The notes: generated by a model not told the origin, from the letters alone. 64,000 nucleotides of DNA from Rhizobium sp. SSA_523 (GCF_030435705.1 NZ_CP129382.1:3404501-3468500); one strand, 5' to 3'; numbered from the stretch's first letter, positions 1 to 9,452 are shown. Made by a program: numbers and translations.

Positions 1-200
1 TATTTGAATGCCTCGCCGAGAGCCTTCCCGGAATCCTTCACCACCTTCATCGGGTTCGCCATGATGAAGCCGCCAAGGCCCGCCCCGCCGATGATCATCA
101 GCTCGAAGGGCTGGACAAGCACGTCCAGGTGCCCGCCCATCGCCATGTAGCCACCAAGAACGCAGCCGAGAGTGATCACAAATCCGATAATAATGGTCAT
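1..200 (-). CDS. motA: Flagellar stator protein MotA (N-terminal part, cut by window edge)
   Basis: Only the first 66 residues are present; the gene continues beyond the left edge. MotA is the inner-membrane stator subunit that, with MotB, conducts protons and drives the rotor through FliG. From ATG at 200 the protein reads [20 protein letters not shown], the usual first membrane segment, then a [19 protein letters not shown] stretch that is characteristic of MotA. It is divergent from flgF across a 258-bp gap that must hold promoters for both directions. In rhizobia fliM, fliN and fliG normally lie beyond motA on this strand, but that part is outside the window. Confidence 0.93.
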   Translation of the reverse strand, partial: MTIIIGFVITLGCVLGGYMAMGGHLDVLVQPFELMIIGGAGLGGFIMANPMKVVKDSGKALGEAFK

Positions 201-458
201 CGCGTGCCTGTACCGTGCCTGAACTGGTTGTATCCCATCCTGCTGATACCGGCACTGGCTTGCGTGAGGCTGGGTTGCCGGTCGCTTCCAGGCTTTCCGG
301 CGCGAGACAGCCGCCCTCTGGTGTGAGACAGCCTCGCACAAGTCTCTCTGCTTATCACCGGGAGGACGGATCGCTTCACCATCCGCATCCCTCCATCCTG
401 CAGCCTGGGTCCGGTTACTGCCCGGCTGCCAAGAGAGTTCGAGACGGAGCTTTATTTC

Positions 459-1193
459 ATGCAGTCTGGATTGTACGTCGGCATCTCGTCGCAAATGGCT
501 CTTGAGCGGCGCCTCAACACCATTGCCGATAACATTGCGAACATGAACACGGTCGGCTTCCGTTCGACCGAGGTGAAATTCGACGAAGTGTTGAGCAAGA
601 CGCACAACGATCTGAATGCCAAAGTGGCCTTTGTCAGCCAGGGCAATGATTATCTTTCCACCCGCAGTGGCGGCCTGACGCAGACGGGCAATCCGCTGGA
701 TGTCGCCGTCAAGGGCGATGCCTGGTTTGCCATCGATACGCCGGCGGGTCAGGTCCTGACGCGCGACGGCCGTTTCACCATGCGCGAGACGGGCGAACTG
801 ATCTCCAATATGGGCTATCCCGTTCTCGATGCCGGCGGCGCGCCGATCCAGCTGAACCGGGCCGGCGGACCGCCGAAGATCAGCGCCGACGGGCGCATCA
901 CGCAGGACGGCAATGTCGTCGCAACGCTTGGCCTGTTTTCGGCGGATGTGTCGCAGGGCTACCTGCGCTACGAAAACGGCGGCATCATTCCGACCGCTGC
1001 GCCGCAGCCGGTCGTGGACACGTTCAATGTCAGCGTGGCGCAGGGCTATCTGGAAGAATCCAACGTCAATGCCATCGGCGAAATGACCGAGCTGATCCAG
1101 GTGAACCGCAATTTCGCGGCCATCTCCTCCTTGATGCGCGACACCGAAAGCTCGTTCAGCGAGGCGATCAAAGTGCTCGGTGGCTCACGCTGA
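459..1193 (+). CDS. flgF: Flagellar basal-body rod protein FlgF
   Basis: Rod protein of 244 aa, a component of the proximal rod of the periplasmic drive shaft. The N-terminus ([19 protein letters not shown] followed by [20 protein letters not shown]) is the rod/hook family signature. The C-terminus has the matching helical motif [20 protein letters not shown]. These two ends pair to form the coiled-coil core of axial proteins. A GGAG lies 444-450 ahead of the ATG. It is the first gene of a long plus-strand operon and is followed after 17 nt by fliI. FlgF rather than FlgG is preferred from length, from the order flgF-fliI, and because a better FlgG is at 4402. Confidence 0.93.
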   Translation: MQSGLYVGISSQMALERRLNTIADNIANMNTVGFRSTEVKFDEVLSKTHNDLNAKVAFVSQGNDYLSTRSGGLTQTGNPLDVAVKGDAWFAIDTPAGQVLTRDGRFTMRETGELISNMGYPVLDAGGAPIQLNRAGGPPKISADGRITQDGNVVATLGLFSADVSQGYLRYENGGIIPTAAPQPVVDTFNVSVAQGYLEESNVNAIGEMTELIQVNRNFAAISSLMRDTESSFSEAIKVLGGSR

Positions 1194-1210
1194 CGCCGCG
1201 GGGATGAACC

Positions 1211-2596
1211 ATGGAAACGATCAAGGCTGACGGCCCGGGCAGGACCAAGCTGGTGCAGATGGCTGACCTTGTTCAGCGCTTCATGCAGCCGGAGAATGCC
1301 ATCGCACCCGGCGGCCATGTCCGCACCATCGCTGCAGGCCATTACACGGTATCCGGCCTGTCGCGCCATGTGCGGCTCGGCGAATTCGTGGCTCATCGCA
1401 GCCCGACCGGCATTCATCTCGGGGAAGTGGTCCGCGTCGAGCCCGACCTGATCTATGTCTGCCCGATCGAACCCGGCGAGCCGATCGGAATCGGCGACAC
1501 GGTGATCCGCAAGGGCGCCTTCCGGGTTGCTCCGGATGACAGCTGGTGCGGCCGCACGATCAGCTCCCTCTGCGAGCCGATCGACGGGAAGGGCCCTCTG
1601 CGCAACGGCCTTGCCAAGCGCTCCATCGCCAATACGGCACCGCCTTCCATGACCCGCCAGCGGATCGAGCATGGCTTTGCCACCGGCGTGCGGGCCATCG
1701 ACATCTTCTCGCCGCTCTGCCTGGGGCAGCGTCTTGGCATCTTCGCCGGATCGGGCGTCGGCAAATCCACGCTCCTGTCGATGCTGGCGCGCGCCGAAGC
1801 CTTCGACAGGGTCGTCATATCGCTGGTCGGCGAACGCGGTCGCGAAGTGCGCGAATTCATCGAGGATACGCTTGGCGACAATCTGGAGAAATCCATCGTC
1901 GTTGTGGCAACCAGCGATGAGAGCCCGATGCTGCGCAAGATGGCGCCGCTGGTCGGCATCACCATTGCCGAACATTTCCGCGACAAGGGCGAGAATGTCC
2001 TGTTCATCGCCGACAGCGTGACGCGCTTTGCCCATGCCATTCGCGAAGTGGCGGTGGCCTCCGGCGAGCCGCCGATCGCCCGCGGCTATCCGGCATCGGT
2101 GTTTACCGAGCTTCCGCGGCTCCTGGAGCGGGCCGGGCCCGGTCCTGAAGGCACCGGCACCATCACCGCCATCATCTCCATTCTCGTCGATGGCGACAAT
2201 CACAACGACCCGATCGCCGATTCCGCCCGCGGTATCCTCGACGGTCATATCGTTCTCGAGCGCAGCCTGGCGGAAGAGGGGCGCTACCCGCCGATCAATC
2301 CTCTCGCCTCCATTTCGCGTCTCGCGCGCAAGGCCTGGACGGGCGATCAGGAAAAGCTCGTGGCACGTCTCAAATCCTTGATCCACCGCTTCGAGGAAAC
2401 CCGCGATCTGCGCCTGATCGGCGGCTATCGCAGCGGCAGCGATCCGGATCTCGACATGGCCATCAAGCAGGTGCCGGTCATCTACGAGGTGCTGAAGCAG
2501 ACACCGGGTGATCCTCCGTCCGATGATGCCTATGGCGATCTTGCAAACGCGCTGCGGGCCGCTGTCGCGGCTCAGGGCTCCGGCAATTTCAGATAG
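1211..2596 (+). CDS. fliI: Flagellum-specific export ATPase FliI
   Basis: Hexameric ATPase (461 aa) that energises substrate unfolding and release at the flagellar type III export gate on the cytoplasmic face. Walker A is AGSGVGKST at about 179-187, Walker B VLFIADS at about 263-269, and the GERGREVREF motif typical of the FliI/SctN/F1-beta family is at about 207-216. The N-terminal beta-barrel region precedes the nucleotide domain. It sits between flgF and a small membrane-protein gene. Its usual partners FliH and FliJ are not adjacent; candidates are proposed at 40159 and 55050. Confidence 0.95.
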   Translation: METIKADGPGRTKLVQMADLVQRFMQPENAIAPGGHVRTIAAGHYTVSGLSRHVRLGEFVAHRSPTGIHLGEVVRVEPDLIYVCPIEPGEPIGIGDTVIRKGAFRVAPDDSWCGRTISSLCEPIDGKGPLRNGLAKRSIANTAPPSMTRQRIEHGFATGVRAIDIFSPLCLGQRLGIFAGSGVGKSTLLSMLARAEAFDRVVISLVGERGREVREFIEDTLGDNLEKSIVVVATSDESPMLRKMAPLVGITIAEHFRDKGENVLFIADSVTRFAHAIREVAVASGEPPIARGYPASVFTELPRLLERAGPGPEGTGTITAIISILVDGDNHNDPIADSARGILDGHIVLERSLAEEGRYPPINPLASISRLARKAWTGDQEKLVARLKSLIHRFEETRDLRLIGGYRSGSDPDLDMAIKQVPVIYEVLKQTPGDPPSDDAYGDLANALRAAVAAQGSGNFR

Positions 2597-2609
2597 AGAG
2601 GGTGGCGCA

Positions 2610-3179
2610 ATGGCGCTCGACATGAACGACACGGAGAAGCGCGGAAAGCGGATCTGGCTGCGTCGCGGGACGCCGACGGACCGGCTGATGGCCGCGACCG
2701 GGATTCTGCTGGCCGGCGCATCGGCTTTCTTCCCCTGGTACGTCTTCTTCAACCAGGACAAATTCGGCATCAGCGTCGTGCCGATGGACAATACCCGCGA
2801 CCTGCCGGAAGGTCCGCCGAGGAGCGTCATGAGCGTATCGCCCCTTGCGCTGATCGACAATGACGACAAGCACACGCCCGGCCCGGCTCCCGATCCGGTC
2901 GACAATCTGACCACGGCGACCGTCTCCTCCATCGGCAAGGAGAAGGAAGATCCCGCGGCGCTGGCGCAGCCCTTTCCGGGCAAGAACACGTTTCGCCTGA
3001 TGCATGTCGCCAATGGCCGAGCCCTCATCGAGGACCGCTCGGGAATGTACATGGTGCGCGTCGGTTCGATCCTTCCCGACAACAGCCGTCTGGCCACGAT
3101 CGAGCAGCGCGACGGGCGCTGGGTGATCGTCACGTCGACCGGTGAAATATACCGTGATGAGGCAGCGCAGAGCCGGTAA
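2610..3179 (+). CDS. Conserved rhizobial flagellar-operon membrane protein of unknown function
   Basis: A 189-aa protein. A longer upstream reading would overlap fliI by 89 nt, so I use the ATG at 2610, which is preceded by AGAGAGGGTGG. The first 25 residues are charged and cytoplasmic-looking, then one hydrophobic segment (about 27-48, GILLAGASAFFPWYVFF) is followed by a polar, probably periplasmic region of about 140 residues. The C-terminal part (RVGSILPDNSRLATIEQRDG) looks like a small beta domain. A protein of this kind occupies the fliI-flgB gap in rhizobial flagellar clusters, so a flagellar role is likely. I cannot assign a mechanism. A type-II-secretion GspC-like or pilus PilP-like beta domain is a possibility. 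Confidence 0.75.
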   Translation: MALDMNDTEKRGKRIWLRRGTPTDRLMAATGILLAGASAFFPWYVFFNQDKFGISVVPMDNTRDLPEGPPRSVMSVSPLALIDNDDKHTPGPAPDPVDNLTTATVSSIGKEKEDPAALAQPFPGKNTFRLMHVANGRALIEDRSGMYMVRVGSILPDNSRLATIEQRDGRWVIVTSTGEIYRDEAAQSR

Positions 3180-3230
3180 GTCTGACGCAAGATTACCAGC
3201 CTAGGCTCTTTTCAGAACATGGAGAAGCCT

Positions 3231-3623
3231 ATGCAACCGATCCAACTCTTTGACCTTGCGTCGCGACAGGCCGAATGGCTGTCGGTGCGCCAGCAGGTCG
3301 TTGCCGGCAACATCGCCAATGCCAGTACGCCGGGTTTCAAGGCGAAAGACATCACCCCCTTCGATGCCGTGCTGAAGTCCTCCGGCTTCACCATGGCGCG
3401 CACCAATGCCGGGCACTTGTCGGGAAATTCGATCGACAGCCGGCTGGACGTCTCCATCGAGGAGGAAGAGCTCAACAACGAGATCGGTGTGCAGGAATCC
3501 GGCAACTCGGTCTCGCTCTCGCAAGAGCTGAGAAAGACCGGCGAGATCAAGCGTCAGTATGATCTGAGCACAAGTCTCGTCAAATCCTTCCATCGCATGA
3601 TGCTGATGACAGTGAAGAGATAA
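3231..3623 (+). CDS. flgB: Flagellar basal-body rod protein FlgB
   Basis: Proximal rod protein of 130 aa with the start at 3231. This ATG has GGAGA six nt upstream, whereas the alternative ATG at 3219 (four extra residues) has no ribosome site. The N-terminal rod signature is WLSVRQQVVAGNIANASTPG followed by FKAKDI. The C-terminal helix includes VKSFHRMMLMTVKR, as in FlgB. It begins a short-gap run with flgC (3-nt spacing) and fliE, the standard flgBC-fliE unit that builds the proximal rod on the MS ring. Confidence 0.92.
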   Translation: MQPIQLFDLASRQAEWLSVRQQVVAGNIANASTPGFKAKDITPFDAVLKSSGFTMARTNAGHLSGNSIDSRLDVSIEEEELNNEIGVQESGNSVSLSQELRKTGEIKRQYDLSTSLVKSFHRMMLMTVKR

Positions 3624-3626
3624 GCC

Positions 3627-4046
3627 ATGGATCCGCTTTCGTCCTCCTTGAAAATTGCAGGCTCGGGAATGGAGGCACAGGCAACGCGCCTGCGCATCGT
3701 TTCCGAAAACATCGCCAATGCCCGATCGACGGGCGACACGCCGGGCGCCGACCCCTATCGCCGCAAGACGATCACCTTCGGAGCCGAACTGGACAAGGCC
3801 AGCGGTGCCGACCTGGTGGGGGTCAAGAAGCTCGGCGAGGACAAATCGAAATTCGTCGAGGAATACGATCCCGGCAATCCCGCAGCCGATGACCGCGGCA
3901 TGGTCAAGATGCCGAACGTCAACATGCTGATCGAAATGGCCGATCTGCGGGAAGCCAATCGCAATTACGAAGCGAATATTCAAACCATCAAGCAGACTCG
4001 CGAACTGATCTCTGCGACCCTCGACCTCCTGAAAGCTTCACAATGA
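3627..4046 (+). CDS. flgC: Flagellar basal-body rod protein FlgC
   Basis: Proximal rod protein, 139 aa. It begins [20 protein letters not shown] and continues with [20 protein letters not shown], the FlgC version of the rod signature. An internal PYRRKTITF segment and a C-terminal helix ([20 protein letters not shown]) complete the family pattern. Its stop overlaps the start of fliE by four bases (ATGA), which suggests translational coupling. Length is normal for the family. Confidence 0.94.
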   Translation: MDPLSSSLKIAGSGMEAQATRLRIVSENIANARSTGDTPGADPYRRKTITFGAELDKASGADLVGVKKLGEDKSKFVEEYDPGNPAADDRGMVKMPNVNMLIEMADLREANRNYEANIQTIKQTRELISATLDLLKASQ

Positions 4047-4384
4047 TCGATAATGTCCAGAACGTCAGCTCCCTGTCGCTTACCCGCGGGCTTGGCAAGA
4101 TCGCGTCTGAAGACGGCTTGGCCAGTCTGGGTGCCGGTGCTGCCGCCGCCGCCATGCAAAGCCCGGCAATGTCCTTTGCCAGCGTCCTCGGCGGCATGGC
4201 AGCCGATGCCGTCCAGAATGTGAAGGCGGCGGAGTCCAAGTCCTTCGATGCCATCGAGGGCAAGGCAAACATGCGCGAAGTCGTTGATTCGGTCCTGCAG
4301 GCGGAGCAGTCGCTCCAGACGGCGATCGCCTTCCGCGACAAGATCGTCAATGCCTATCTCGATATCACGAAAATGCAGATGTAA
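4043..4384 (+). CDS. fliE: Flagellar hook-basal body protein FliE
   Basis: Small protein of 113 aa that links the MS ring or export gate to the first rod subunits. Visible family features are the Ala-rich N-terminal half, the [20 protein letters not shown] segment, and the C-terminal [20 protein letters not shown] helix. The start codon overlaps the flgC stop (ATGA). The next gene, flgG, follows after 17 nt. Confidence 0.9.
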   Translation: MIDNVQNVSSLSLTRGLGKIASEDGLASLGAGAAAAAMQSPAMSFASVLGGMAADAVQNVKAAESKSFDAIEGKANMREVVDSVLQAEQSLQTAIAFRDKIVNAYLDITKMQM

Positions 4385-4401
4385 CGGTTGAGGACGAACA
4401 G

Positions 4402-5190
4402 ATGAGAGCGCTTTCAGTCGCAGCGACGGGCATGGATGCCCAGCAGACCAATCTCGAGGTCATCGCCAACAACATCGCCAATATCAACACCACCGGCTAC
4501 AAGCGGGCGCGGGCGGAATTCGCGGATCTCCTGTACCAGACCGAGCGGGCACAGGGCGTTCCCAACCGCGCCAACCAGGCCATCGTGCCGGAAGGCGCCA
4601 ATATCGGCCTCGGTGTGCAGACGGCTGCCGTGCGCAACATCCATACCCAGGGCGAACTGGCCGAAACCGGCAACAAGCTGGACGTCGCCGTGGTCGGCCG
4701 CGGCTGGTTCCAGGTGCAGGCGCCGGACGGCACGACGCTCTACACCCGCGCCGGCGCCTTCAACACCAATGCCGAAGGCCAGCTCGTGACCATAGACGGC
4801 TACGCCGTCGTGCCGAACATCACCTTTCCCGCCGATGTGACGGAAACCGTCATCAGCCGCACGGGCCAGGTCACGGTGCGCATCGGCACCAATACCCAGT
4901 TCCAGGATGTCGGCCAGCTGACAATGGCCAATTTCGTCAATGAGGCAGGTCTTAAGCCGCTCGGCGACAACCTCTTCCAGCAGACCGCGGCCTCGGGCGA
5001 AGCCATCGTGGCTGCCCCGGAGGATCCCGGCTTCGGCTACCTGAAGCAGGGCTATCTCGAATCGTCCAACGTCGATGCCGTCAAGGAAATCACCAACCTC
5101 ATCTCCGCCCAGCGCGCCTACGAGATGAATTCCAAGGTGATCACCACGGCCGATGAAATGGCGTCCATCGTCAGCAAGAACCTGAAGTAA
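4402..5190 (+). CDS. flgG: Flagellar distal rod protein FlgG
   Basis: Distal rod subunit of 262 aa, the usual FlgG length. N-terminal [20 protein letters not shown] with [20 protein letters not shown] is strongly diagnostic, as is the C-terminal [20 protein letters not shown] followed by YEMNSKVI. Together with FlgB, FlgC and FlgF it completes the rod. It lies 18 nt upstream of flgA, in the order flgG-flgA-flgI that supplies the rod and then the P ring around it. Confidence 0.96.
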   Translation: MRALSVAATGMDAQQTNLEVIANNIANINTTGYKRARAEFADLLYQTERAQGVPNRANQAIVPEGANIGLGVQTAAVRNIHTQGELAETGNKLDVAVVGRGWFQVQAPDGTTLYTRAGAFNTNAEGQLVTIDGYAVVPNITFPADVTETVISRTGQVTVRIGTNTQFQDVGQLTMANFVNEAGLKPLGDNLFQQTAASGEAIVAAPEDPGFGYLKQGYLESSNVDAVKEITNLISAQRAYEMNSKVITTADEMASIVSKNLK

Positions 5191-5208
5191 ACCGAAAAGG
5201 GGGCAGAC

Positions 5209-5691
5209 ATGATGTTTGGCCGGATGAGCAAAAACCGGGGCAGGGCTTCGATTGCGCTCGCGCCATTGGCGTTTCTCGCCTGGACAGGCAGTGCCGACGC
5301 CGAAATGGGCGTGGCCGTCGTCCCCAAGCAGATCATCTACCCGGGGCAGGAAATCTCCGCCACGCAGCTCGAAGAGGTGGAGGTCACCAATCCCAAACTG
5401 GCCGCAGGCTATGCCACCGCTCTGGGCGAGGTGGAGGGCATGGTCAGCACCCGCACGCTTCTGCCCGGCCGGACAATCCAGGTGGCGACCCTGCGGGCGC
5501 CCTTCCTCGTCAAGCGCGGCGCGCCTGTGCGGCTGACCTTCGCAATCGGCAATATGGTGATCTCGGCCTCCGGCACCCCGCTGGAAAACGCCGCCATGGG
5601 TGACGTGATCCGGGTGCGCAACATCGATTCGGGCGTGATCGTCTCCGGAACCGTGATGCGCGACGGAACGGTACAGGTGATGGCAAAATGA
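5209..5691 (+). CDS. flgA: Flagella basal-body P-ring formation protein FlgA
   Basis: Periplasmic chaperone for P-ring (FlgI) assembly, 160 aa. A basic N-terminus and hydrophobic stretch (about 11-25, ending at a SADA cleavage-like site) mark a Sec signal peptide. The mature part has the SAF-like domain: YPGQEISATQLEEVEV, the TLLPGRTIQVATLRAP stretch, then RVRNIDSGVIVSGTVMRDGT near the end, typical of FlgA. The stop overlaps the flgI start by four nt. Two consecutive ATG codons (5209 and 5212) are possible starts. Confidence 0.92.
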   Translation: MMFGRMSKNRGRASIALAPLAFLAWTGSADAEMGVAVVPKQIIYPGQEISATQLEEVEVTNPKLAAGYATALGEVEGMVSTRTLLPGRTIQVATLRAPFLVKRGAPVRLTFAIGNMVISASGTPLENAAMGDVIRVRNIDSGVIVSGTVMRDGTVQVMAK

Positions 5692-6806
5692 TGAACCGAG
5701 TTTGGACGGCAGCAGGCTTGATCCTCCTGGCGGTGTCGTGTTTTTCCGGCCAGAGCCTGGCCGATACCTCGCGGATCAAGGATATCGCCTCGCTCCAGGC
5801 GGGGCGTGACAACCAGCTCATCGGCTATGGTCTCGTCGTCGGCCTGCAGGGAACGGGCGATAGCCTGCGCTCCTCGCCCTTCACGGAACAGTCCATGCGC
5901 GCAATGCTTCAGAATCTGGGCATTTCCACGCAAGGCGGGCAATCGAGCGCGAAGAATGTCGCCGCCGTCATGGTAACGGCTAATCTGCCGCCCTTTGCCA
6001 GCCCGGGAAGCCGGATGGACATTACCGTCAGCTCGCTCGGCGATTCGACCTCGCTGCGCGGCGGAACGCTGGTCATGACCTCGCTCTCGGGCGCCGACGG
6101 CCAGATCTATGCCGTCGCCCAGGGCTCGATCGTCGTCTCCGGTTTCAGTGCCCAGGGGCAGGCGGCATCGGTGACGGAAGGCGTGACCACTGCCGGCCGG
6201 GTGCCGAATGGCGCGATCATCGAGCGCGAACTGCCGTCCAAGTTCAAGGATGCCGTGAACCTGGTCCTGCAATTGCGCAATCCCGATTTCTCCACCGCGG
6301 TGCGGATTTCCGACGTTGTCAACCGCTTCGCCGGCCAGCGCTATGGCGGACCGATCGCCGAGGCGCGCGATTCCCAGGAAGTCGTGGTGCAAAAGCCGAA
6401 AGCTGCCGACCTGACCCGGCTGATGGCCGAGATCGAAAATCTGACGGTCGAGACCGACACGCCGGCCAAGGTCGTCGTCAACGAGCGGACGGGCACCGTC
6501 GTCATCGGTGCGGATGTGAAGGTCTCGCGCGTCGCAGTCAGCTACGGCACGCTCACCGTCCAGGTCAATGAAACGCCGCAGATCATTCAGCCCGAACCCT
6601 TTTCCGACGGCGTGACCGCAGTCCAGCCGCAGACCGATATCAGCGTTGTAAAGGCGGGCAGCAATGTCGCCATCCTGAACGGTCCGGATCTGCGCACGCT
6701 GGTGGCCGGTCTCAACAGCATCGGCGTCAAGCCGGACGGCATCATCGCGATCCTGCAGGGCATCAAGTCCGCCGGCGCGCTGCAAGCGGAGCTTGTCATC
6801 CAATGA
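5688..6806 (+). CDS. flgI: Flagellar P-ring protein FlgI
   Basis: Structural subunit of the peptidoglycan-level bushing of the motor, 372 aa. Signal peptide at about 1-25 (VWTAAGLILLAVSCFSGQSL-ADTS). Mature-protein motifs are RIKDIASLQAGRDNQLIGYG, LVVGLQGTGDSL, and the C-terminal DLRTLVAGLNSIGVKPDGII followed by AILQGIKSAGALQAEL. These fit FlgI over its whole length. It overlaps flgA upstream and motE downstream by four nt each, so the three genes are probably translationally coupled. Confidence 0.96.
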   Translation: MMNRVWTAAGLILLAVSCFSGQSLADTSRIKDIASLQAGRDNQLIGYGLVVGLQGTGDSLRSSPFTEQSMRAMLQNLGISTQGGQSSAKNVAAVMVTANLPPFASPGSRMDITVSSLGDSTSLRGGTLVMTSLSGADGQIYAVAQGSIVVSGFSAQGQAASVTEGVTTAGRVPNGAIIERELPSKFKDAVNLVLQLRNPDFSTAVRISDVVNRFAGQRYGGPIAEARDSQEVVVQKPKAADLTRLMAEIENLTVETDTPAKVVVNERTGTVVIGADVKVSRVAVSYGTLTVQVNETPQIIQPEPFSDGVTAVQPQTDISVVKAGSNVAILNGPDLRTLVAGLNSIGVKPDGIIAILQGIKSAGALQAELVIQ

Positions 6807-7363
6807 TGAAGATCATCGCACGGTCCATGACGGTAATGTCGCTGCCGAAAATGCCGGCGACGGCCCTTCTGCCGAAACTTGCGGCGCTGGCCGCGCTTCT
6901 CGTCCTGGTGCCGCAGGTCAATGCCCAGCAGGGCAATCCCAACCTGCCGTCGAACACGGCCGAGGACATCGAGAAGTTCTGCACCAATATTGCCGAGCCG
7001 GCGCGCGACCAGCGCTACCTGATGCAGAAGCAGGAGCTTGAAAAGCTGCAGTCGGACGTCAATGAGCGCATTGCGCTGCTGGAGACGCGCAAGGCAGAGT
7101 ATGAGGAATGGCTGAAGCGCCGCGACGACTTCCTCGTCAAGGCCGAAGCCGGCCTCGTCGACATCTACAAGAAAATGAAGGCCGACGCTGCGGCCCCGCA
7201 GCTGGAACAGATCAAGCCGGAGCTGGCGGCGGCCGTGATCATGAAGCTTCCCGCCAATCAGTCGGCGCTCATTCTCAGCGAAATGGATCCGCAGAAGGCC
7301 GGCCTCATCTCGATGATCATTGCCAGTGCGGCAGACCCCAAGACGTCTAAGGATCGTTCATGA
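6803..7363 (+). CDS. motE: MotE, motility chaperone for MotC
   Basis: A 186-aa secreted protein. It has a long basic N-terminus, a hydrophobic Ala/Leu stretch (about 24-38) ending at an NAQQ-like cleavage region, a central helical coiled-coil-like part (QELEKLQSDVNERIALLETR), and a C-terminal FliG/MgtE-N-like motif LAAAVIMKLPANQSALILSE. In rhizobia the protein in this position between flgI and flgH is MotE, a periplasmic chaperone needed for folding of the motor protein MotC, which is present at 42116. The assignment rests on position plus these features. Start and stop overlap the neighbours by four nt. Confidence 0.85.
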   Translation: MMKIIARSMTVMSLPKMPATALLPKLAALAALLVLVPQVNAQQGNPNLPSNTAEDIEKFCTNIAEPARDQRYLMQKQELEKLQSDVNERIALLETRKAEYEEWLKRRDDFLVKAEAGLVDIYKKMKADAAAPQLEQIKPELAAAVIMKLPANQSALILSEMDPQKAGLISMIIASAADPKTSKDRS

Positions 7364-8070
7364 CGAAGCGTTCATACGCCCTCCTGTCCGTGCTCGTGCT
7401 GGCAGGCTGCCAAAGCCAGACCGTGAAGGAGATCGGCAATGCCCCGGCCATGAGCCCGATCGGCAGCGGCCTCCAATATGCCCAGACGCAGCAGATGGGT
7501 CTTTATCCCAAGCAGCCGCGCCACATGGCCAATGGCTATTCCCTCTGGAGCGACAGCCAGGCGGCCTTGTTCAAGGATGCGCGGGCGCTCAATGTCGGCG
7601 ACATCCTGACGGTCGATATTCAGATCAACGACAAGGCTGACTTCGACAACGAGACCGATCGCAGCCGCAAGAACGCCACCGGCCTGAAGTGGAAGGTCGG
7701 CGCCAGCATTCTCGGCTGGGATCCCTCCACCAATGGCGATCTCGGCACCGATTCCGACACCTCCACCAAGGGCAAGGGATCGACGAAGCGGTCCGAAAAG
7801 CTGAACCTCCTGGTCGCCGCCGTGGTCACCGGCGTGCTGGAAAACGGCAATCTGCTGATCAGCGGCTCGCAGGAAGTGCGCGTCAACCACGAAATCCGCA
7901 TCCTCAACGTCGCCGGTATCGTGCGGCCGCAGGATGTCGATGCCAAGAACGTCATCTCCTATGACCGGATCGCCGAGGCCCGCATCTCCTATGGTGGCCG
8001 CGGCCGTCTGATGGAAGTGCAGCAGCCGCCCGTCGGGCAGCAGGTCGTCGATCTGTTCTCGCCGTTCTAG
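7360..8070 (+). CDS. flgH: Flagellar L-ring protein FlgH (lipoprotein)
   Basis: Outer-membrane L-ring subunit, 236 aa. The lipobox LVLAGC lies at about 13-18, so lipidation at that Cys and outer-membrane anchoring are expected. The family motif SLWSDSQAALFKDARALNVG and the C-terminal VAGIVRPQDVDAKNVISYDR with IAEARISYGGRG are clear. Its translation start overlaps motE. It ends the first run of overlapping genes; a RIME-like mosaic element fills the gap to fliL. Confidence 0.96.
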   Translation: MTKRSYALLSVLVLAGCQSQTVKEIGNAPAMSPIGSGLQYAQTQQMGLYPKQPRHMANGYSLWSDSQAALFKDARALNVGDILTVDIQINDKADFDNETDRSRKNATGLKWKVGASILGWDPSTNGDLGTDSDTSTKGKGSTKRSEKLNLLVAAVVTGVLENGNLLISGSQEVRVNHEIRILNVAGIVRPQDVDAKNVISYDRIAEARISYGGRGRLMEVQQPPVGQQVVDLFSPF

Positions 8071-8173
8071 AGCATGTCCAGTAAAAGTGCGTTGGCGGTT
8101 TTACGTCCGGACTGCGTAAAAACAAAAAGATAGCGCATTTTGCGCGATCTCGTTTTCACCGAAAATGCTCTGA
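8071..8173. repeat. RIME-like intergenic mosaic element, copy A
   Basis: An intergenic element between flgH and fliL that closely resembles the reverse complement of the element at 9661-9788. Shared blocks are AAAAGTGCGT, GCGGTTTTACGTCCGGACTG (copy B has GCGTCC), GCGTAAAAACAAA and GATAG-GCAT, in the same order. It looks like the rhizobial intergenic mosaic elements known as RIME. It lies inside an otherwise tight operon, so its transcript would fold between flgH and fliL. Confidence 0.7.
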
Positions 8174-8202
8174 CGGCAGGCTGACACAGCAAGAGGCAAG
8201 AC

Positions 8203-8718
8203 ATGGCGGAACAAGCGGCAGAAGGTGCGCCAGAGGCGAAGAAGAAGGGTGGTCTCGTCATGACCATCGCCGGCGTCGCCGTGGTGACCCTGATCGGCGC
8301 GGGCGGCGGCTGGGTTCTGGGCGGCATGATCGCGCCCAAGCCGCCTGTGGATACGCAGGCCAAGGCACCCGAGCCGGCCGCAGATGCGCATGGCGGCAAG
8401 AAGGAAGAGGGCCTCCCGCATATTGCGACCGAAGCCAATGGGGTCATCCAGCTGGAACCCATCACCACCAATCTTGCCTATCCCTCCGACAACTGGATCC
8501 GGCTGGAAGTCGCTCTGGCCTTCAACGGCAAGCCGGAACTGCCTCTGGCGGAGGATATCCATCAGGATATACTGGCCTATATGCGGACGGTCTCGCTGCA
8601 GCAGATCGAAGGGCCGCGCGGCTTTCAATATCTTAAGGACGACATTCAGGAACGTGTTGACCTGCGTTCGCAAGGCAAAGTATCGAAGGTGATGTTCAGA
8701 ACCTTCGTGATCGAATGA
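8203..8718 (+). CDS. fliL: Flagellar basal-body-associated protein FliL
   Basis: Single-pass inner-membrane protein that surrounds the stator and supports torque, 171 aa. Residues 1-14 are cytoplasmic, a transmembrane helix follows at about 17-38 (VMTIAGVAVVTLIGAGGGWV), then a Pro/Ala-rich linker and a periplasmic domain with LPLAEDIHQDILAYMRTVSL and a C-terminal SKVMFRTFVIE, typical of FliL. The stop overlaps fliP by four nt. RBS-like AAGAGGCAAG lies before the ATG. Confidence 0.92.
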   Translation: MAEQAAEGAPEAKKKGGLVMTIAGVAVVTLIGAGGGWVLGGMIAPKPPVDTQAKAPEPAADAHGGKKEEGLPHIATEANGVIQLEPITTNLAYPSDNWIRLEVALAFNGKPELPLAEDIHQDILAYMRTVSLQQIEGPRGFQYLKDDIQERVDLRSQGKVSKVMFRTFVIE

Positions 8719-9452
8719 TTCGACTTGTTTCGCTGCTTGCCATCCTCGCGATGGTTCCGGGTTCCGCCCTTGCTCAGCAATCGCCGGCAGATCTGCTGAA
8801 CCTGCCCGTCGACGGCTCGGCGGCAGCATGGATCATCCGCACCTTCGGCCTGCTCACCGTCCTGTCGATCGCGCCGGGCATTCTGGTGATGGTCACGAGC
8901 TTTCCGCGCTTCATCATCGCCTTCTCCATTCTGCGCACGGGCATGGGCCTTGCGACCGCCCCGTCCAACCTGGTGCTGATCTCCATGGCGCTGTTCATGA
9001 CCTTCTATGTCATGTCGCCGACCTTCGATCGCGCCTGGAACGACGGAGTGCAGCCGCTGCTGCGCAACGAGATCGACGAGGCGCAGGCGGTGCAGCGGAT
9101 CGCCGAACCGTTCCGCACCTTCATGGCGGCCAATACGCGGGACAAGGACCTGACGCTCTTCGTTGAAATCGCCGAGGAGCGCGGCCAGTCGGTGGGCACG
9201 CCCGAAGCGGTCGATTACCGCGTGCTGATCCCGGCCTTCATGCTGTCGGAAATCCGCCGCGGCTTCGAAATCGGCTTCCTGATCGTCCTGCCTTTCCTCG
9301 TCATCGACATGATCGTTGCGGCGATCACCATGGCCATGGGCATGATGATGCTGCCGCCGACCTCGATTTCACTTCCCTTCAAGATCCTCTTCTTCGTGCT
9401 GATCGACGGGTGGAACCTGCTTGTCGGAAGCCTCGTCAGGTCCTTCAACTGA
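8715..9452 (+). CDS. fliP: Flagellar export-gate protein FliP
   Basis: Core membrane subunit of the export gate (with FliQ and FliR), 245 aa. It has a cleavable signal peptide (about 1-20, ending SALA), then hydrophobic segments at about 40-65 and 82-100, and the family block PFLVIDMIVAAITMAMGMMM followed by LPPTSISLPFKILFFVLIDG. Length is normal. It is the last gene of the first flagellar operon; a strong inverted repeat lies 88 nt downstream. FliQ and FliR are encoded far away, at 51819 and 54290. Confidence 0.97.
   Translation: MIRLVSLLAILAMVPGSALAQQSPADLLNLPVDGSAAAWIIRTFGLLTVLSIAPGILVMVTSFPRFIIAFSILRTGMGLATAPSNLVLISMALFMTFYVMSPTFDRAWNDGVQPLLRNEIDEAQAVQRIAEPFRTFMAANTRDKDLTLFVEIAEERGQSVGTPEAVDYRVLIPAFMLSEIRRGFEIGFLIVLPFLVIDMIVAAITMAMGMMMLPPTSISLPFKILFFVLIDGWNLLVGSLVRSFN

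Noticed and set aside
1046..3190. 714-codon minus-strand frame opposite fliI
   Set aside because: Antisense shadow of flgF, fliI and the 2610 gene, which have clear motifs.
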